A stretch of 64,000 nucleotides of DNA from CAYTIB01 sp964437725 (GCA_964437725.1 CAYTIB010000001.1:1-64000), one strand, 5' to 3'. Shown: positions 26,216 through 34,841, counted from the first letter of the stretch. Numbers and translations are program-made. Notes: a model not told the origin generated them from the sequence alone.

Positions 26216-27013
26216 ATGAGTGATCTTCAGAACCGGTGTGCCATCGTGACAGGTGCTGGGCGAGGCATTGGTTGCTCCATTGCTTTGTGTCTTGCCAAGG
26301 GCGGAGCGAATGTGGTTGTGAATGATTTGGATCTGAATTCTGCGGAAGAAATTGCAGAGGTGATCCGGAGTTTTAAGGGAGCGGCTTTGGCGTGTGTTGG
26401 AGATGTTTCAAACCCGCAGGATTCAATGAGGATTGTTCAGACTGCTGTCGATGCCTATGGCGGATTGGATATCCTTGTCAACAATGCTGGGAATCTGAAA
26501 GATGCCCTTATCCATAAGATGGATGATCCCACCTGGCAATCGGTTCTCGATGTGCATCTCACAGGTAGTTTTAATATGATTCGTGCATCATCAGTCTGGA
26601 TGCGGGATGTCGCTAAGCGAGAATTGGAGGCGGGAGATACCCACTATCGAAAAATTGTCAATCTTACCTCTGTTGTGGCGGAGACCGGAAATCCCGGACA
26701 GGCTAATTATTCGGCTGCAAAAGGAGGAATAATTTCTCTCACAAAAACAATTGCCCGCGAATGGGCCCAATTCCGTATTAATGTCAATTGTGTTGCGCCG
26801 GGGTTTATTAGAACTCGGATGACTGAGAAGAGGAAAGGGAATACGGGTGCGGGCATTCCTTCTGAGATTTTCGAAAAGGTTTTACGGGAAATCCCCTTGG
26901 GACGTCAAGGAGAGCCAGAAGAAGTAGCCAAGGCAGTGCGTTTTCTTTGTTCTTCTGATTCGGATTACTTAACTGGGATTGTTCTGGGAGTTAATGGTGG
27001 TCTTCACATGTAG
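26216..27013 (+). CDS. Short-chain dehydrogenase/reductase, FabG-like
   Basis: 265-residue SDR with the full classical set: cofactor motif TGAGRGIG (about 12-19), NNAG (about 89-92), catalytic Ser about 146 (NLTSVVAE), and YSAAK (Tyr about 159, Lys about 163). D after the second strand (NDLDL) leaves NAD/NADP preference open. C-terminal GIVLGVNGG is standard. It reduces a keto group or oxidises an alcohol; the substrate is unknown. SD-like AGAGGA precedes the ATG. It converges with the phosphonate-type permease gene, 30 bp away. Confidence 0.87.
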   Translation: MSDLQNRCAIVTGAGRGIGCSIALCLAKGGANVVVNDLDLNSAEEIAEVIRSFKGAALACVGDVSNPQDSMRIVQTAVDAYGGLDILVNNAGNLKDALIHKMDDPTWQSVLDVHLTGSFNMIRASSVWMRDVAKRELEAGDTHYRKIVNLTSVVAETGNPGQANYSAAKGGIISLTKTIAREWAQFRINVNCVAPGFIRTRMTEKRKGNTGAGIPSEIFEKVLREIPLGRQGEPEEVAKAVRFLCSSDSDYLTGIVLGVNGGLHM

Positions 27014-27043
27014 CCCATGTCAACGATGGTCAGCAAGTCCTCA

Positions 27044-27865
27044 TCAGATAAGTCTTCTTCTAATCTGCCAACTGGCCAATTCGCCAATGATGACTAATAA
27101 TATTATAGCGAGACAGAGAACACCTGCCTTTTCCCATTGAAACTGTTTAACGTACAAAAACACATAAAACCCCAATCCCCCGGCACCCACAAGGCCCAAA
27201 ATGGTTGAGTCTCGCAGGTTCATCTCAAAACGAATCGCTAGATGGGCGACCATCTGTGGTAGAACCAAAGGAACTAGGCCGTGCTGAATAATTTGAACTG
27301 GGGAAGCCACAGTTCCATCAAGGGCTAAGATGGGTTTTTGATCGGTTGATTCAATTTCCTCCGCCACGAAACGAGCCAGTACACCTGCAGAATGGACTGC
27401 TAGCGCCAACACCCCCGGAAAGGGTCCCAATCCGACTGCTGATACGAACAGCAGTGCCAGTAATAATAAGGGGATGGATCTAATAAAGGCGAGAAGACCT
27501 TTGATGGGAAGGTGGACCCACATGGGTGACCAGTTGGAGGCAGCGAGCAATCCCAGTGGGTAGGCAAAAATAGCTCCTAGGAAGGTTCCCGCGATGGTCG
27601 TCTGAAGTGTCTCGATCGAAGCGCGGATGAGTACATCCCAAACCGACCAGTTTGGTGGAAGCATTCGCCCGAAAAAGCGAATGATTTCTGGGATACCCTT
27701 CCAGAAAAGGGCTCCAGAAAACTCCGACCCGTAGAAGGACCAAACAATGAGTCCACTAGTTCCTAGGCACAGAAAAATCTTGAGGGCCACCTGACCAGTG
27801 GGGGAGTTTTTTTTCTTCTTTTTCAAGTTGGCTATTTTGATTTTCTTGGTCCCAGTTTTTTCCAT
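27044..27865 (-). CDS. Phosphonate-type ABC transporter permease (PhnE-like)
   Basis: 273-residue inner-membrane permease. Residues 1-25 are Lys-rich; six or so membrane segments follow. The family EAA loop is visible as GTVASPVQIIQHGLVPLVLPQM. The central AFIRSIPLLLLALLFVSAVGLGPFPGVLALAVHSAG and the DSTILGLVGAGGLGFYV segment are characteristic of PhnE. The ATG lies inside the end of the ATPase gene, giving a 110 bp overlap, and has a weak ribosome binding site; a later GTG (about 27792) is a possible alternative. It is the last gene of the metal-regulated operon. Confidence 0.85.
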   Translation of the reverse strand: MEKTGTKKIKIANLKKKKKNSPTGQVALKIFLCLGTSGLIVWSFYGSEFSGALFWKGIPEIIRFFGRMLPPNWSVWDVLIRASIETLQTTIAGTFLGAIFAYPLGLLAASNWSPMWVHLPIKGLLAFIRSIPLLLLALLFVSAVGLGPFPGVLALAVHSAGVLARFVAEEIESTDQKPILALDGTVASPVQIIQHGLVPLVLPQMVAHLAIRFEMNLRDSTILGLVGAGGLGFYVFLYVKQFQWEKAGVLCLAIILLVIIGELASWQIRRRLI

Positions 27866-28604
27866 ATATTTCGTTTATTTTCGCTTCTGACAATTCGTCG
27901 GAGGCCCCATCCCAGATAATTATCCCATCTTTGAGGCCAATAATTCGTTCAGCATATTGTTTCGCCAGCCTCGGGTGATGAAGACTCATTAAAAGGGTAA
28001 GGGGATGACGCGAGTCAATAGTCACGAGAAGAGCCAGGATTTCCTCAGCTAGCGCAGGATCTAGACTTGAAACAGGTTCGTCTGCAAGAAGAATTGTTGG
28101 GCTCTGAGCGAGTGCGCGGGCAATGGCCGCACGTTGCATCTCGCCGCCGGAAAGGGAACGTGCTTGACGCCCCAGTTTGTCTTCAAGGTGGACCTCTTCA
28201 ATAGCTACCTTGCAACGTTTCAAGTCGGCTGGTTCAAAAAGCCCGAAAGCGCTGCGAAAGAATGAAACGTAGCCAAGTCTACCATGGCAAACATTTTCCC
28301 AGACAGATTCACGTCCAATTAAATCAAATTGTTGGTGGATCATTCCGATTTGTCGGTGATGAGAGCGTCGCTTCGCCCGATTGCTAATCGGTAACGACTC
28401 TCCCAACACGTGGACCTTGCCGCAAGGTGGTTGTATGTACCCCTTGATTATGCGTAGGAGGGTAGTTTTGCCAGCTCCGCTATTTCCGATAATAGCGACT
28501 CGTTCGCCTTTGGCGAGACTGAGCTGATCAATTGATAGGATATGCAGCCCCCCAACTTCAACTGTCAAATCCTGGATATGAATGATGTTTTCGAGAGAGG
28601 TCAT
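27756..28604 (-). CDS. Phosphonate-type ABC transporter ATP-binding protein (PhnC-like)
   Basis: 282-residue ABC ATPase. Walker A GNSGAGKTT (about 40-48), Q-loop in MIHQQFDLI, signature LSGGEMQRAAIARAL (about 156-170), Walker B TILLADEP (about 175-182), and switch His in SLHHP. Length and the DLIGRESVWENV segment match PhnC. The domain normally ends near INEIYG (about 249); here 33 more residues continue through the start of the permease gene. Its ATG overlaps the stop of the binding-protein gene by four bases (ATGA). Confidence 0.9.
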   Translation of the reverse strand: MTSLENIIHIQDLTVEVGGLHILSIDQLSLAKGERVAIIGNSGAGKTTLLRIIKGYIQPPCGKVHVLGESLPISNRAKRRSHHRQIGMIHQQFDLIGRESVWENVCHGRLGYVSFFRSAFGLFEPADLKRCKVAIEEVHLEDKLGRQARSLSGGEMQRAAIARALAQSPTILLADEPVSSLDPALAEEILALLVTIDSRHPLTLLMSLHHPRLAKQYAERIIGLKDGIIIWDGASDELSEAKINEIYGKNWDQENQNSQLEKEEKKLPHWSGGPQDFSVPRN

Positions 28605-29506
28605 TTGAGGAAATGGTATTTGCGTGCCATCTTTTCTACCGCCTCGTAGTTTTTATGGCCCACGCGGATGTATCCATCTGTTCCATAAAGGGATCTGACG
28701 ATTTGGCGGTGTTTTGGACGACTAAGTTTCAACATAGCAGCAATGAATTTTTCCTTTAGACCGGGATCGAGCTCTTTTCGGGCAACCACGACATGGCTTG
28801 GAATCCGTATCGATTCCCCGATCGCCATGATGTTGTCGCGTTGTTCCTGTCGAAGCAGATTGAGTGCGAATTCTCCAATTCCTGCAGCGTCGACAAATCC
28901 CCCGTGAACTGCGCGGATGGCCTGCTCATCCCCCCCAGCGTAGTATACACGGCGGAAAAAGCCGCCTTCAGGTTTATCTAAACCGCTTTTAATAAGACCT
29001 GCTCGCACGAAAGCGTCGTGTGGATACATAAAGCCGGAACTGGATATTGGATCTACATAGGCGATGGTTTTTCCTTTGAGGTCAGCTAATGATTTGATAC
29101 CGCTTTTTTTCCTGACGAAGATCCTCGAGTGGTAATAGGCTTTTCCGTTGTAGATTTCTCCCAAAATAGCCTCGGCGCCGGTTTGGCTGTGAGCGAGTAC
29201 ATAGGGTAAAGGTGACATAAAGCTTATATCCGCCCTATTTGCATTAAGAGCTTCAACAGCTGCTGAGTAATTCATGGTAATCACATAAGTGATTTTATGT
29301 GCCATTTTCCTTTCAAGAAAAACGATGGCAGGTCGCACGTTATCAATTAACTGCTCTGGGTTTTGGAATGGGATAAAGGCAATTCGAAGGGGTGGTTTGC
29401 TTTCAGCGGCTATACTCCCCATCGATATTACGTAAAAAATCAGGAAAGATAAAATTACCGCTGTTTGTCTTTTCGCTTTTGCGATATACCCTGGTATCTG
29501 TGACAT
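28601..29506 (-). CDS. Phosphonate/phosphite-type ABC periplasmic binding protein (PhnD-like)
   Basis: About 301 residues from the ATG at 29506, chosen over an upstream in-frame ATG (29545) because AGGGGA lies six bases before it and a normal signal peptide follows (hydrophobic to about residue 30, cleavage near SIAA-ES). The PhnD family anion-binding loop DPISSSG is present, with the SPLPYVLA and AGGDEQAIRAV segments lining the pocket. E. coli-type PhnD binds phosphonates with the equivalent Ser/Thr loop. No C-P lyase, phosphonatase or phosphite dehydrogenase genes are near, and the gene is cotranscribed with a di-haem protein and a DtxR-type regulator, so the ligand may be phosphite, phosphonate or a metal complex. 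Confidence 0.85.
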   Translation of the reverse strand: MSQIPGYIAKAKRQTAVILSFLIFYVISMGSIAAESKPPLRIAFIPFQNPEQLIDNVRPAIVFLERKMAHKITYVITMNYSAAVEALNANRADISFMSPLPYVLAHSQTGAEAILGEIYNGKAYYHSRIFVRKKSGIKSLADLKGKTIAYVDPISSSGFMYPHDAFVRAGLIKSGLDKPEGGFFRRVYYAGGDEQAIRAVHGGFVDAAGIGEFALNLLRQEQRDNIMAIGESIRIPSHVVVARKELDPGLKEKFIAAMLKLSRPKHRQIVRSLYGTDGYIRVGHKNYEAVEKMARKYHFLK

Positions 29507-29602
29507 CTTGATTCCCCTGATTATCCATCTGATCAATCGAGCCATGAATTTACTGTAATGTGCTAGAAATTTATGCTCATTGTTCTTAATCGGTTGTCCT
29601 CG

Positions 29603-31585
29603 CTATTTGAGCTTTTCAATGTTCTTTTCGTACGTTCTGGAATACGTTTTCAACAAGGCCTCAGTTTTACCGACGTTCCCCGATTCATGGGCAACCAGTG
29701 CTTCCCGTATGAGGTTTTCCATCTTATTTAAGGTCGGTAGCATTTCCTTCTGTTGAATGTCCCATTTGTGTGCTAGCAATTCATCCGCGACTGTGCGTAA
29801 CAAAATTGTTATCAGTTTCCTTTTTTTTCGTTGCTTGAGAAAAGAATAGGTTGAAAGAAAGAATTTGAACTCTTCTAACTCAGCCTCTAGTGTGAAAATC
29901 GTGTCTTCCTGAGCTTCCAACCCGTCCGAAATGGCTTCTACGTATGCCGTCAGGTCATCCAGTTCTTTCTTGGTAAGACCAAGGTGAAATTTTTTGTTGA
30001 ACCAATTGTTCACTGCATGGAGAGTTGGCAAGCTTCCATCATGAAAATAGGGGGGGGTGAATTTAGCAGAGAGCAATGTTGGTGTATCTAGAGCCCCGTC
30101 ATGGGAATGTTTATCGAAGCCATTTTTTACGCTCCCGATGTTGTGTTGTTTGTGATCAAGGAAAAGCGAGGAAGGAATATGACAGCTCGCACAACTCTTT
30201 CCTCCCATCATTTGTGGAAATGACCGATGGAAGATGGTTTCACCTCGCAAGGCGCTGGGTGAAGCCTTTTGTCGGTTCAATGTTCCATCTTTGTTCAGTA
30301 GAGGGTTAGGTAAGAACTCGAACTCGTTCATGTAAGCGACCATTGCATCTAAGACCATGGGGTCCGGTTCTGAGCCGTTAAATTCATTCACTATTACGTT
30401 TCGTGAGAATTCACGTAAAGTTGGGAATCGGCCATTTCGAGTATAAGGTGCCGTAAACCGAATACCTCGTAGATCGGGAATGTCCACGGGGTCAAATACG
30501 CCATTATTGGCGTGCCCGGCAAAAAAAGAATTTGTTACGTCTATTCCACCAGAACGGGACGCCATGCCTGGGATGAAAAATTTGGGGTTAGTGACGCCTT
30601 TGTTGTGACATGTGTTGCAACTAATACCTAGGCTTTTAGCGGGTTCCCCAAAAATCTGAGGACTATCAAAGACCATGTCTCCCAAGGCGATCAAGGGTGT
30701 TTCGCTCTCATCTACACCCCGTTCGGCCATCCCTAAAATTTGTCGAGGGCGGGGAAGTTGCTTGTTGATGTTAGACCCGGGAGGAAGTTGGAAAGGAATA
30801 TTAGCCCGCTTTTCATAGGAGAGGCTGGCTAAGGGTCTCGGTACTAGCCGCTGTTTGGATTCGGCGGTATAGTCTGCAAAGTTTTGGTCCATGTATTTCT
30901 TGGTTTGGGATAACGCGGTGCGGATGCCTTTAATATCCATTGTGCGCGTTCCCAACTTGAGAATTCCAGGTGTTCCCAGTTTGGAATTGGCATCTAGCCA
31001 ACTTAACTGTATTTCCCGCCATGCTTTTGGATCGGTGTGCGGGAGTGTATCGGCAAAGGCTAAAGTCACCTTGCGAGCCTCTTCTAAACTTTGCTCGACG
31101 GTCTGGCGATCGGCACCCGGTTTGATTCGACCAATAAGACTGATAATTAGGCGGGCAACACATCGGGTTGATGCTGTGAAGACTGCACGACGACCTTCTT
31201 CTCGGGCCGCAACTAAGTCGGGTTCCTCACCGTTTGAAATTCCAGGTTGAACTATTTTACGAGCAGATTGGATCTTTTGACGAAAGATTTCTCCGGACTT
31301 GGTGTCGATCCTTTCGATTGCTCTGGAGATGATTTGCATGTCACCCCACACTTGGTCCCAAACGATAGGATTTAGATTCATTAAAAACTTGGAACGACGA
31401 TAGGCCTTGGCCACTGGATGCAGTTGTTCTGGGGGGACGATGTGGGTTTGTGCGGGTTTGATAGGGGGAAAGATTGTTAGAGTCAAAAACAAACCCAGGA
31501 TTACAATGAGTATTCCTACTCCCTTGGTTTTTTGATTTTTGTTTTCGCATTTCTTCATGGGCAACTTAATCCACCTACGCGACAT
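29603..31585 (-). CDS. Large di-haem cytochrome c peroxidase/MauG-like periplasmic protein
   Basis: 660 residues, about twice the usual cytochrome c peroxidase length. One membrane segment or uncleaved signal at about 22-44 (GVGILIVILGLFLTLT). The central region has two haem-attachment sites, CNTCH (about 322-326) and CASCH (about 465-469), and the family elements PDLRGIRFTAPYTRNGRFPTLREF and TPPYFHDGSLPTLH. The first 280 and last 100 residues are predicted helical and have no haem motif. Such proteins reduce hydrogen peroxide or oxidise protein and small substrates on the periplasmic side. A second ATG at 31558 is an alternative start. It lies between an outer-membrane barrel gene and an ABC binding-protein gene. 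Confidence 0.82.
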   Translation of the reverse strand: MSRRWIKLPMKKCENKNQKTKGVGILIVILGLFLTLTIFPPIKPAQTHIVPPEQLHPVAKAYRRSKFLMNLNPIVWDQVWGDMQIISRAIERIDTKSGEIFRQKIQSARKIVQPGISNGEEPDLVAAREEGRRAVFTASTRCVARLIISLIGRIKPGADRQTVEQSLEEARKVTLAFADTLPHTDPKAWREIQLSWLDANSKLGTPGILKLGTRTMDIKGIRTALSQTKKYMDQNFADYTAESKQRLVPRPLASLSYEKRANIPFQLPPGSNINKQLPRPRQILGMAERGVDESETPLIALGDMVFDSPQIFGEPAKSLGISCNTCHNKGVTNPKFFIPGMASRSGGIDVTNSFFAGHANNGVFDPVDIPDLRGIRFTAPYTRNGRFPTLREFSRNVIVNEFNGSEPDPMVLDAMVAYMNEFEFLPNPLLNKDGTLNRQKASPSALRGETIFHRSFPQMMGGKSCASCHIPSSLFLDHKQHNIGSVKNGFDKHSHDGALDTPTLLSAKFTPPYFHDGSLPTLHAVNNWFNKKFHLGLTKKELDDLTAYVEAISDGLEAQEDTIFTLEAELEEFKFFLSTYSFLKQRKKRKLITILLRTVADELLAHKWDIQQKEMLPTLNKMENLIREALVAHESGNVGKTEALLKTYSRTYEKNIEKLK

Positions 31586-31668
31586 TACTACAGTTAAAGC
31601 TCAGCCAGTCATTATCACGTTGAGTGAGTGGCTATGGTTTTGGAGTCTCTGGTTTAGTTTCTTTATAC

Positions 31669-32493
31669 TCACGCTCCTTTTGAGTAGCGAAATCGAAAAG
31701 AGATGCCATATTCGACAAAAAAATCGGTTGCTGCAGATGAGATGCCACCACCTCCAGAAAGCCCAAAGTGGGTATCATCATTGATGCGATACGTGATCCC
31801 TCCGCCGAAACTGTGGGCGTCTGGTTTGCGCTCTGAAATGATTGCCCCAAAGTATTCGATGGAGATGTCCAGGCGGTTTGAAAGTGGGCTCCCCAATGCG
31901 ATTCTTGGTTTAAACTCAAAGTGCCTTGAGTTTGAACCAACACCGCCGGTTGGTCCCGAGAATCCAAAATTCACATCGAGGCCAAGACCGTTGAAAAGTC
32001 CCCAACTGAAAATGAAAATCCCGGTTGGATCTACCCCATTGCTGGTTATTTCGCGACCGCCCGTGGGAATGCTCAAAGAGACAATGGCACCAGCCTCAGG
32101 CTTCCAGCTATCCTGCCGCCGGAATCTGACTTTCCCCCCTATTTCCGTGTCACTTCCTTTTGTGCTGCTCTTTCCATTTTCGGGGTTAGTGTAGGTAAAA
32201 CTGTTCCCACCAATCTGGAATTCAGCAAATTTCTCAATTCCAATACGGACGAGCAACTGAGGAGCGGTGAATTTGGTGACATTGTCCCCAGACGTTTCCC
32301 GTTCATGGGTAAAGGTGCTCTCGATCTCAAAGCTTCCATACTCAACGATTCCAGTGCCTTCTGTTTCTCCAGAAATTCCTTTACCGGTTAGCAGAAGAAC
32401 GACTATGGTCACAGTGACTGAGCAAGCCCTTCGCAACTTCTTCGTAATTCTTTTTTGTCTTTTCACTGTCTTGGCAGAAGTATCCACCCTCAA
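31669..32493 (-). CDS. Outer-membrane beta-barrel protein (phenol-degradation MetA-like/transporter family)
   Basis: 274 residues with a signal peptide (basic start, core VTVTIVVLLLTGKG, cleavage near SG-ET about 40). The mature part alternates short amphipathic strands (FEIESTFTHERE; LLVRIGIEKFAEFQIG; GLGLDVNFGFSG; LDISIEYFGAI; FFVEYGISFRFRY), as in the small outer-membrane channels named after phenol-degradation MetA proteins. Function as a porin for a hydrophobic or chelated substrate is inferred. The start is TTG at 32493, with AAGGAG five bases upstream; GTG two codons later is an alternative. It follows the metal-dependent regulator and precedes the di-haem gene on the same strand. Confidence 0.75.
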   Translation of the reverse strand: MRVDTSAKTVKRQKRITKKLRRACSVTVTIVVLLLTGKGISGETEGTGIVEYGSFEIESTFTHERETSGDNVTKFTAPQLLVRIGIEKFAEFQIGGNSFTYTNPENGKSSTKGSDTEIGGKVRFRRQDSWKPEAGAIVSLSIPTGGREITSNGVDPTGIFIFSWGLFNGLGLDVNFGFSGPTGGVGSNSRHFEFKPRIALGSPLSNRLDISIEYFGAIISERKPDAHSFGGGITYRINDDTHFGLSGGGGISSAATDFFVEYGISFRFRYSKGA

Positions 32494-32559
32494 TACAACT
32501 CCTTCAAATAAGGCGCTCCCTGAAATTTCAGACCGGAGCCCCGGCTTTGCGTGTTCATA

Positions 32560-33213
32560 CTATTCTCGGACAGATACAAAGACCTCTTCAGATACCTCCT
32601 GTCCAAGAGTATGCTCCAAATCCCCTACTCGTATGCGAATTGGGCCGTTGAAGGGAAGTTTTTCTAAGAGAATAATCTCTACTCCTGGTTGCAGACCTAA
32701 AGTGGTTAGATATCTTAATATCTGAGGCTTACGGTCTCGAACCCTTATGACAATAAGAGATTTCCCTAAGTTTGCATCGAGAAGTCGAATGCCTTCAGTG
32801 ACCATATCCCCATTCAAAGAAGGTATTGGATCCCCGTGTGGGTCCCTTTTTGGCTGCCCCAGTTTTTCGAAAAGGATAGCTTCCAATTCCTCAGATAGCG
32901 CGTGTTCTAGTTCCTCTGCTTCATCGTGTACCTGATCCAGTGGAAGCCCAACAATCTCTGATAGATATAGCTCTAGTATTCTGTGATGTCTGAGGACTTC
33001 CAAAGCAACCTTTTCCCCTCGAAGTGTAAGGTTGGCTCCCCTATATGGTTTATAATCAATGAGTTTCATTCCGCTCAGCTTCTTCAACATGCTTGTCACA
33101 GAGGCTGGGGAAATTTCCATGTATTGGGCCACGAGTTTTGTTGTTACGGAGCCGTGCTCTTTTTCTAGGGTCCAGATAGTTTTTAGATAGTTTTCTAATT
33201 GTTTCGAAATCAT
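32560..33213 (-). CDS. DtxR/MntR family metal-dependent transcriptional regulator
   Basis: 217 residues: winged helix-turn-helix (about 1-65), dimerisation and metal domain (66-140) and C-terminal FeoA/SH3-like domain (about 145-215). Metal ligands compared with DtxR: H77 and E81 in HRILE; H96, E100, E103 and H104 in VHDEAEELEHALS. The Cys102 of DtxR is Glu here (E100), as in Bacillus MntR, while Met10/Asp8 is Asn8, so manganese or iron could be sensed, with manganese slightly favoured. On metal binding such regulators repress uptake genes. It is the first gene of the leftward operon with barrel, di-haem protein and ABC importer. Confidence 0.88.
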   Translation of the reverse strand: MISKQLENYLKTIWTLEKEHGSVTTKLVAQYMEISPASVTSMLKKLSGMKLIDYKPYRGANLTLRGEKVALEVLRHHRILELYLSEIVGLPLDQVHDEAEELEHALSEELEAILFEKLGQPKRDPHGDPIPSLNGDMVTEGIRLLDANLGKSLIVIRVRDRKPQILRYLTTLGLQPGVEIILLEKLPFNGPIRIRVGDLEHTLGQEVSEEVFVSVRE

Positions 33214-33236
33214 TTTTTGAAATACCTAAATTCAAT

Positions 33237-33285
33237 AATTAGTTACGCCTAAATTAATTTTTACTTTTCCTTTATAATAAGTCAA
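33237..33285 (-). promoter_or_regulatory. Candidate promoter and DtxR-type operator of the metal-regulated operon
   Basis: On the minus strand TTGACT (33280-33285) and AAAAAT (33257-33262) are 17 bp apart. Just downstream is TTAGGCGTAACTAA (33239-33252), a TTAG/CTAA inverted repeat that resembles the TTAGG...CTAA core of DtxR/IdeR boxes. A second copy of AATTTAGG lies 24 bp further on (33224-33232 region). Binding here would block the promoter, consistent with autoregulation. Confidence 0.4.
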
Positions 33286-33367
33286 GAGGGTTTCTTTATT
33301 GGTTTAACATAGTTCTATCGGTAGCTTTTTTCGTTGAGGACGGTTAAGTGAAAGGAAAGGGCATTCA

Positions 33368-33835
33368 ATGCTAAATGACCACGACTATTTTATGGAGTTA
33401 GCCATTGCGGAATCACGACTCGCACTTGAGGCGGGAAACGTTCCCGTTGGCTCAGTTATAGTAAGAAACGGCGAAGTGATCGGCAAAGGGCAAAACCGGG
33501 TCAACTCTGGTGTAGATCCCACCTGCCATGGCGAAACTGATGCCATCCGAGACGCTTGTCGCAAGTTGGGTTTGACTGATTTATCCAAAACAATCCTTTA
33601 CACCGCAATGGAGCCATGTCCAATGTGCTGTTGGGCGATTATAGAGGCTGGTATCGGAACGATTGTGTTGGGAGCACGCCACGCTGAGATGGGGCGAACT
33701 GACTATGGAGACTACTCGGTAGAAAAACTTCTGGCCATGGCGAATCGGACCATTAATTTAGTCACGGGAATCAGGGTAGCTGAATGCGAGGCTCTCCGAC
33801 GAAGTTGGGTGGGGTGGGTAGAGCCTAAGTCGTAA
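33368..33835 (+). CDS. Zinc-dependent nucleoside/cytosine deaminase family protein
   Basis: 155-residue CDA-fold hydrolase. Zinc ligands CHGETDA (HxE, about 54-60) and PCPMC (about 83-87) are complete. HGE rather than HAE in the first motif is as in yeast-type cytosine deaminase and some guanine deaminases; tRNA adenosine deaminase TadA normally has HAE. It removes an amino group from a free base or nucleoside. It faces the metal regulator divergently and is followed 37 bp later by a creatininase-family gene, suggesting a salvage or catabolic pair. Confidence 0.85.
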   Translation: MLNDHDYFMELAIAESRLALEAGNVPVGSVIVRNGEVIGKGQNRVNSGVDPTCHGETDAIRDACRKLGLTDLSKTILYTAMEPCPMCCWAIIEAGIGTIVLGARHAEMGRTDYGDYSVEKLLAMANRTINLVTGIRVAECEALRRSWVGWVEPKS

Positions 33836-33872
33836 ATTCCGGATTGTAATATAGATATGGGAGGCAGAATTC

Positions 33873-34697
33873 ATGAGTCGTTGGATCCAGGAACTCACAT
33901 GGCCGGACGTCGAGCAGTACCTCGACGGAGGTGACACAGTGTTGGTGCCGGTTGGTGCAACAGAGCAGCATGGACATCACTGTCCAATTGGGACGGATGC
34001 GGCAGAAGCCATCGCGACTGCTGAGGAAGTAGCTGAGCGAGCAAATACCTTAATCACTTCTCCATTATGGTTCGGTTGGTCACCTCATCATCTCGCATTT
34101 CCAGGAACAATATCACTTGCTGCCGAGACACTGACACGCGTTGTCGAGGATGTTTGTAATAGCCTTGTTATCCATGGTTTCAAACACATTGTAATTCTCA
34201 ATGGCCATCGAGTAGCGAACCTTCCTCCTTTAGAGATTGCAGTTGTCAGGGTTAGGAACCAGACGGGTGCGGCTATTGCTATTGTAGATTTGGCGCTTAT
34301 CGCTGGGAAGGAGATACGTGCTGTTTGTGAGAGTCCCCCGGGAGGAGTAGGGCATGGTTGCGAATCTGAAACTTCCTTTATGCTCTATAAATATGGCGAA
34401 CAGGTTAAAATGGAACGTGCGGTTGACTCAGTTCCCGAGACGGGTGATTTTGAGCATCGGTTTGTGTCAGTGGATCACGCTATTAACCTGGTAGAAAACC
34501 CCAAGCTTTCCTTTCCTCCAACAATGGAGGAGTATGGGCAAGAACGAGAAGCTACTGGCGTTGGTGGAGCGGCCACACTTGCTTCGGCGGAAAAAGGGGA
34601 AAAGATTCTAGATGCTATCGTGACCAACACGACGAGATTTGTAGAAACTTTCCAGAAGGTTTCTGTCTCGATCAAGGCGACCGTCCCCCCTCTTTGA
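33873..34697 (+). CDS. Creatininase family amidohydrolase
   Basis: 274 residues with the family signature PVGATEQHGHHCPIGTDAAEA (Glu, His and Asp metal ligands, about 27-47). The second signature is NGHRVAN instead of the common NGHGGN; the metal-binding His is kept. Near residue 166 the GVGHGCESETSFML segment supplies the acidic ligands. Members hydrolyse creatinine or open cyclic amides in cofactor and heterocycle metabolism (for example MftE and ArfB relatives). The substrate here is unknown. GGGAGG precedes the ATG. Probably cotranscribed with the deaminase. Confidence 0.85.
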   Translation: MSRWIQELTWPDVEQYLDGGDTVLVPVGATEQHGHHCPIGTDAAEAIATAEEVAERANTLITSPLWFGWSPHHLAFPGTISLAAETLTRVVEDVCNSLVIHGFKHIVILNGHRVANLPPLEIAVVRVRNQTGAAIAIVDLALIAGKEIRAVCESPPGGVGHGCESETSFMLYKYGEQVKMERAVDSVPETGDFEHRFVSVDHAINLVENPKLSFPPTMEEYGQEREATGVGGAATLASAEKGEKILDAIVTNTTRFVETFQKVSVSIKATVPPL

Positions 34698-34841
34698 AAT
34701 GAAATATGTAAAAGGTGCCGGAAAGGGGTCGAAGATAACGAAGTATGCGGGGTATGTAATGCGCTTTAGTGGAGATTTGTCGAAATGACTTTTCACTTTT
34801 CCAAGAACTCAAGAACTTCAAGTGGAGAGGAGCGTTCTTTT

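Noticed and set aside
27044..29506. Simple phosphonate uptake operon
   Set aside because: The importer genes are phosphonate type, but no phn lyase, phosphonatase or ptx gene is present and the unit includes a metal regulator, so I do not assign that substrate.
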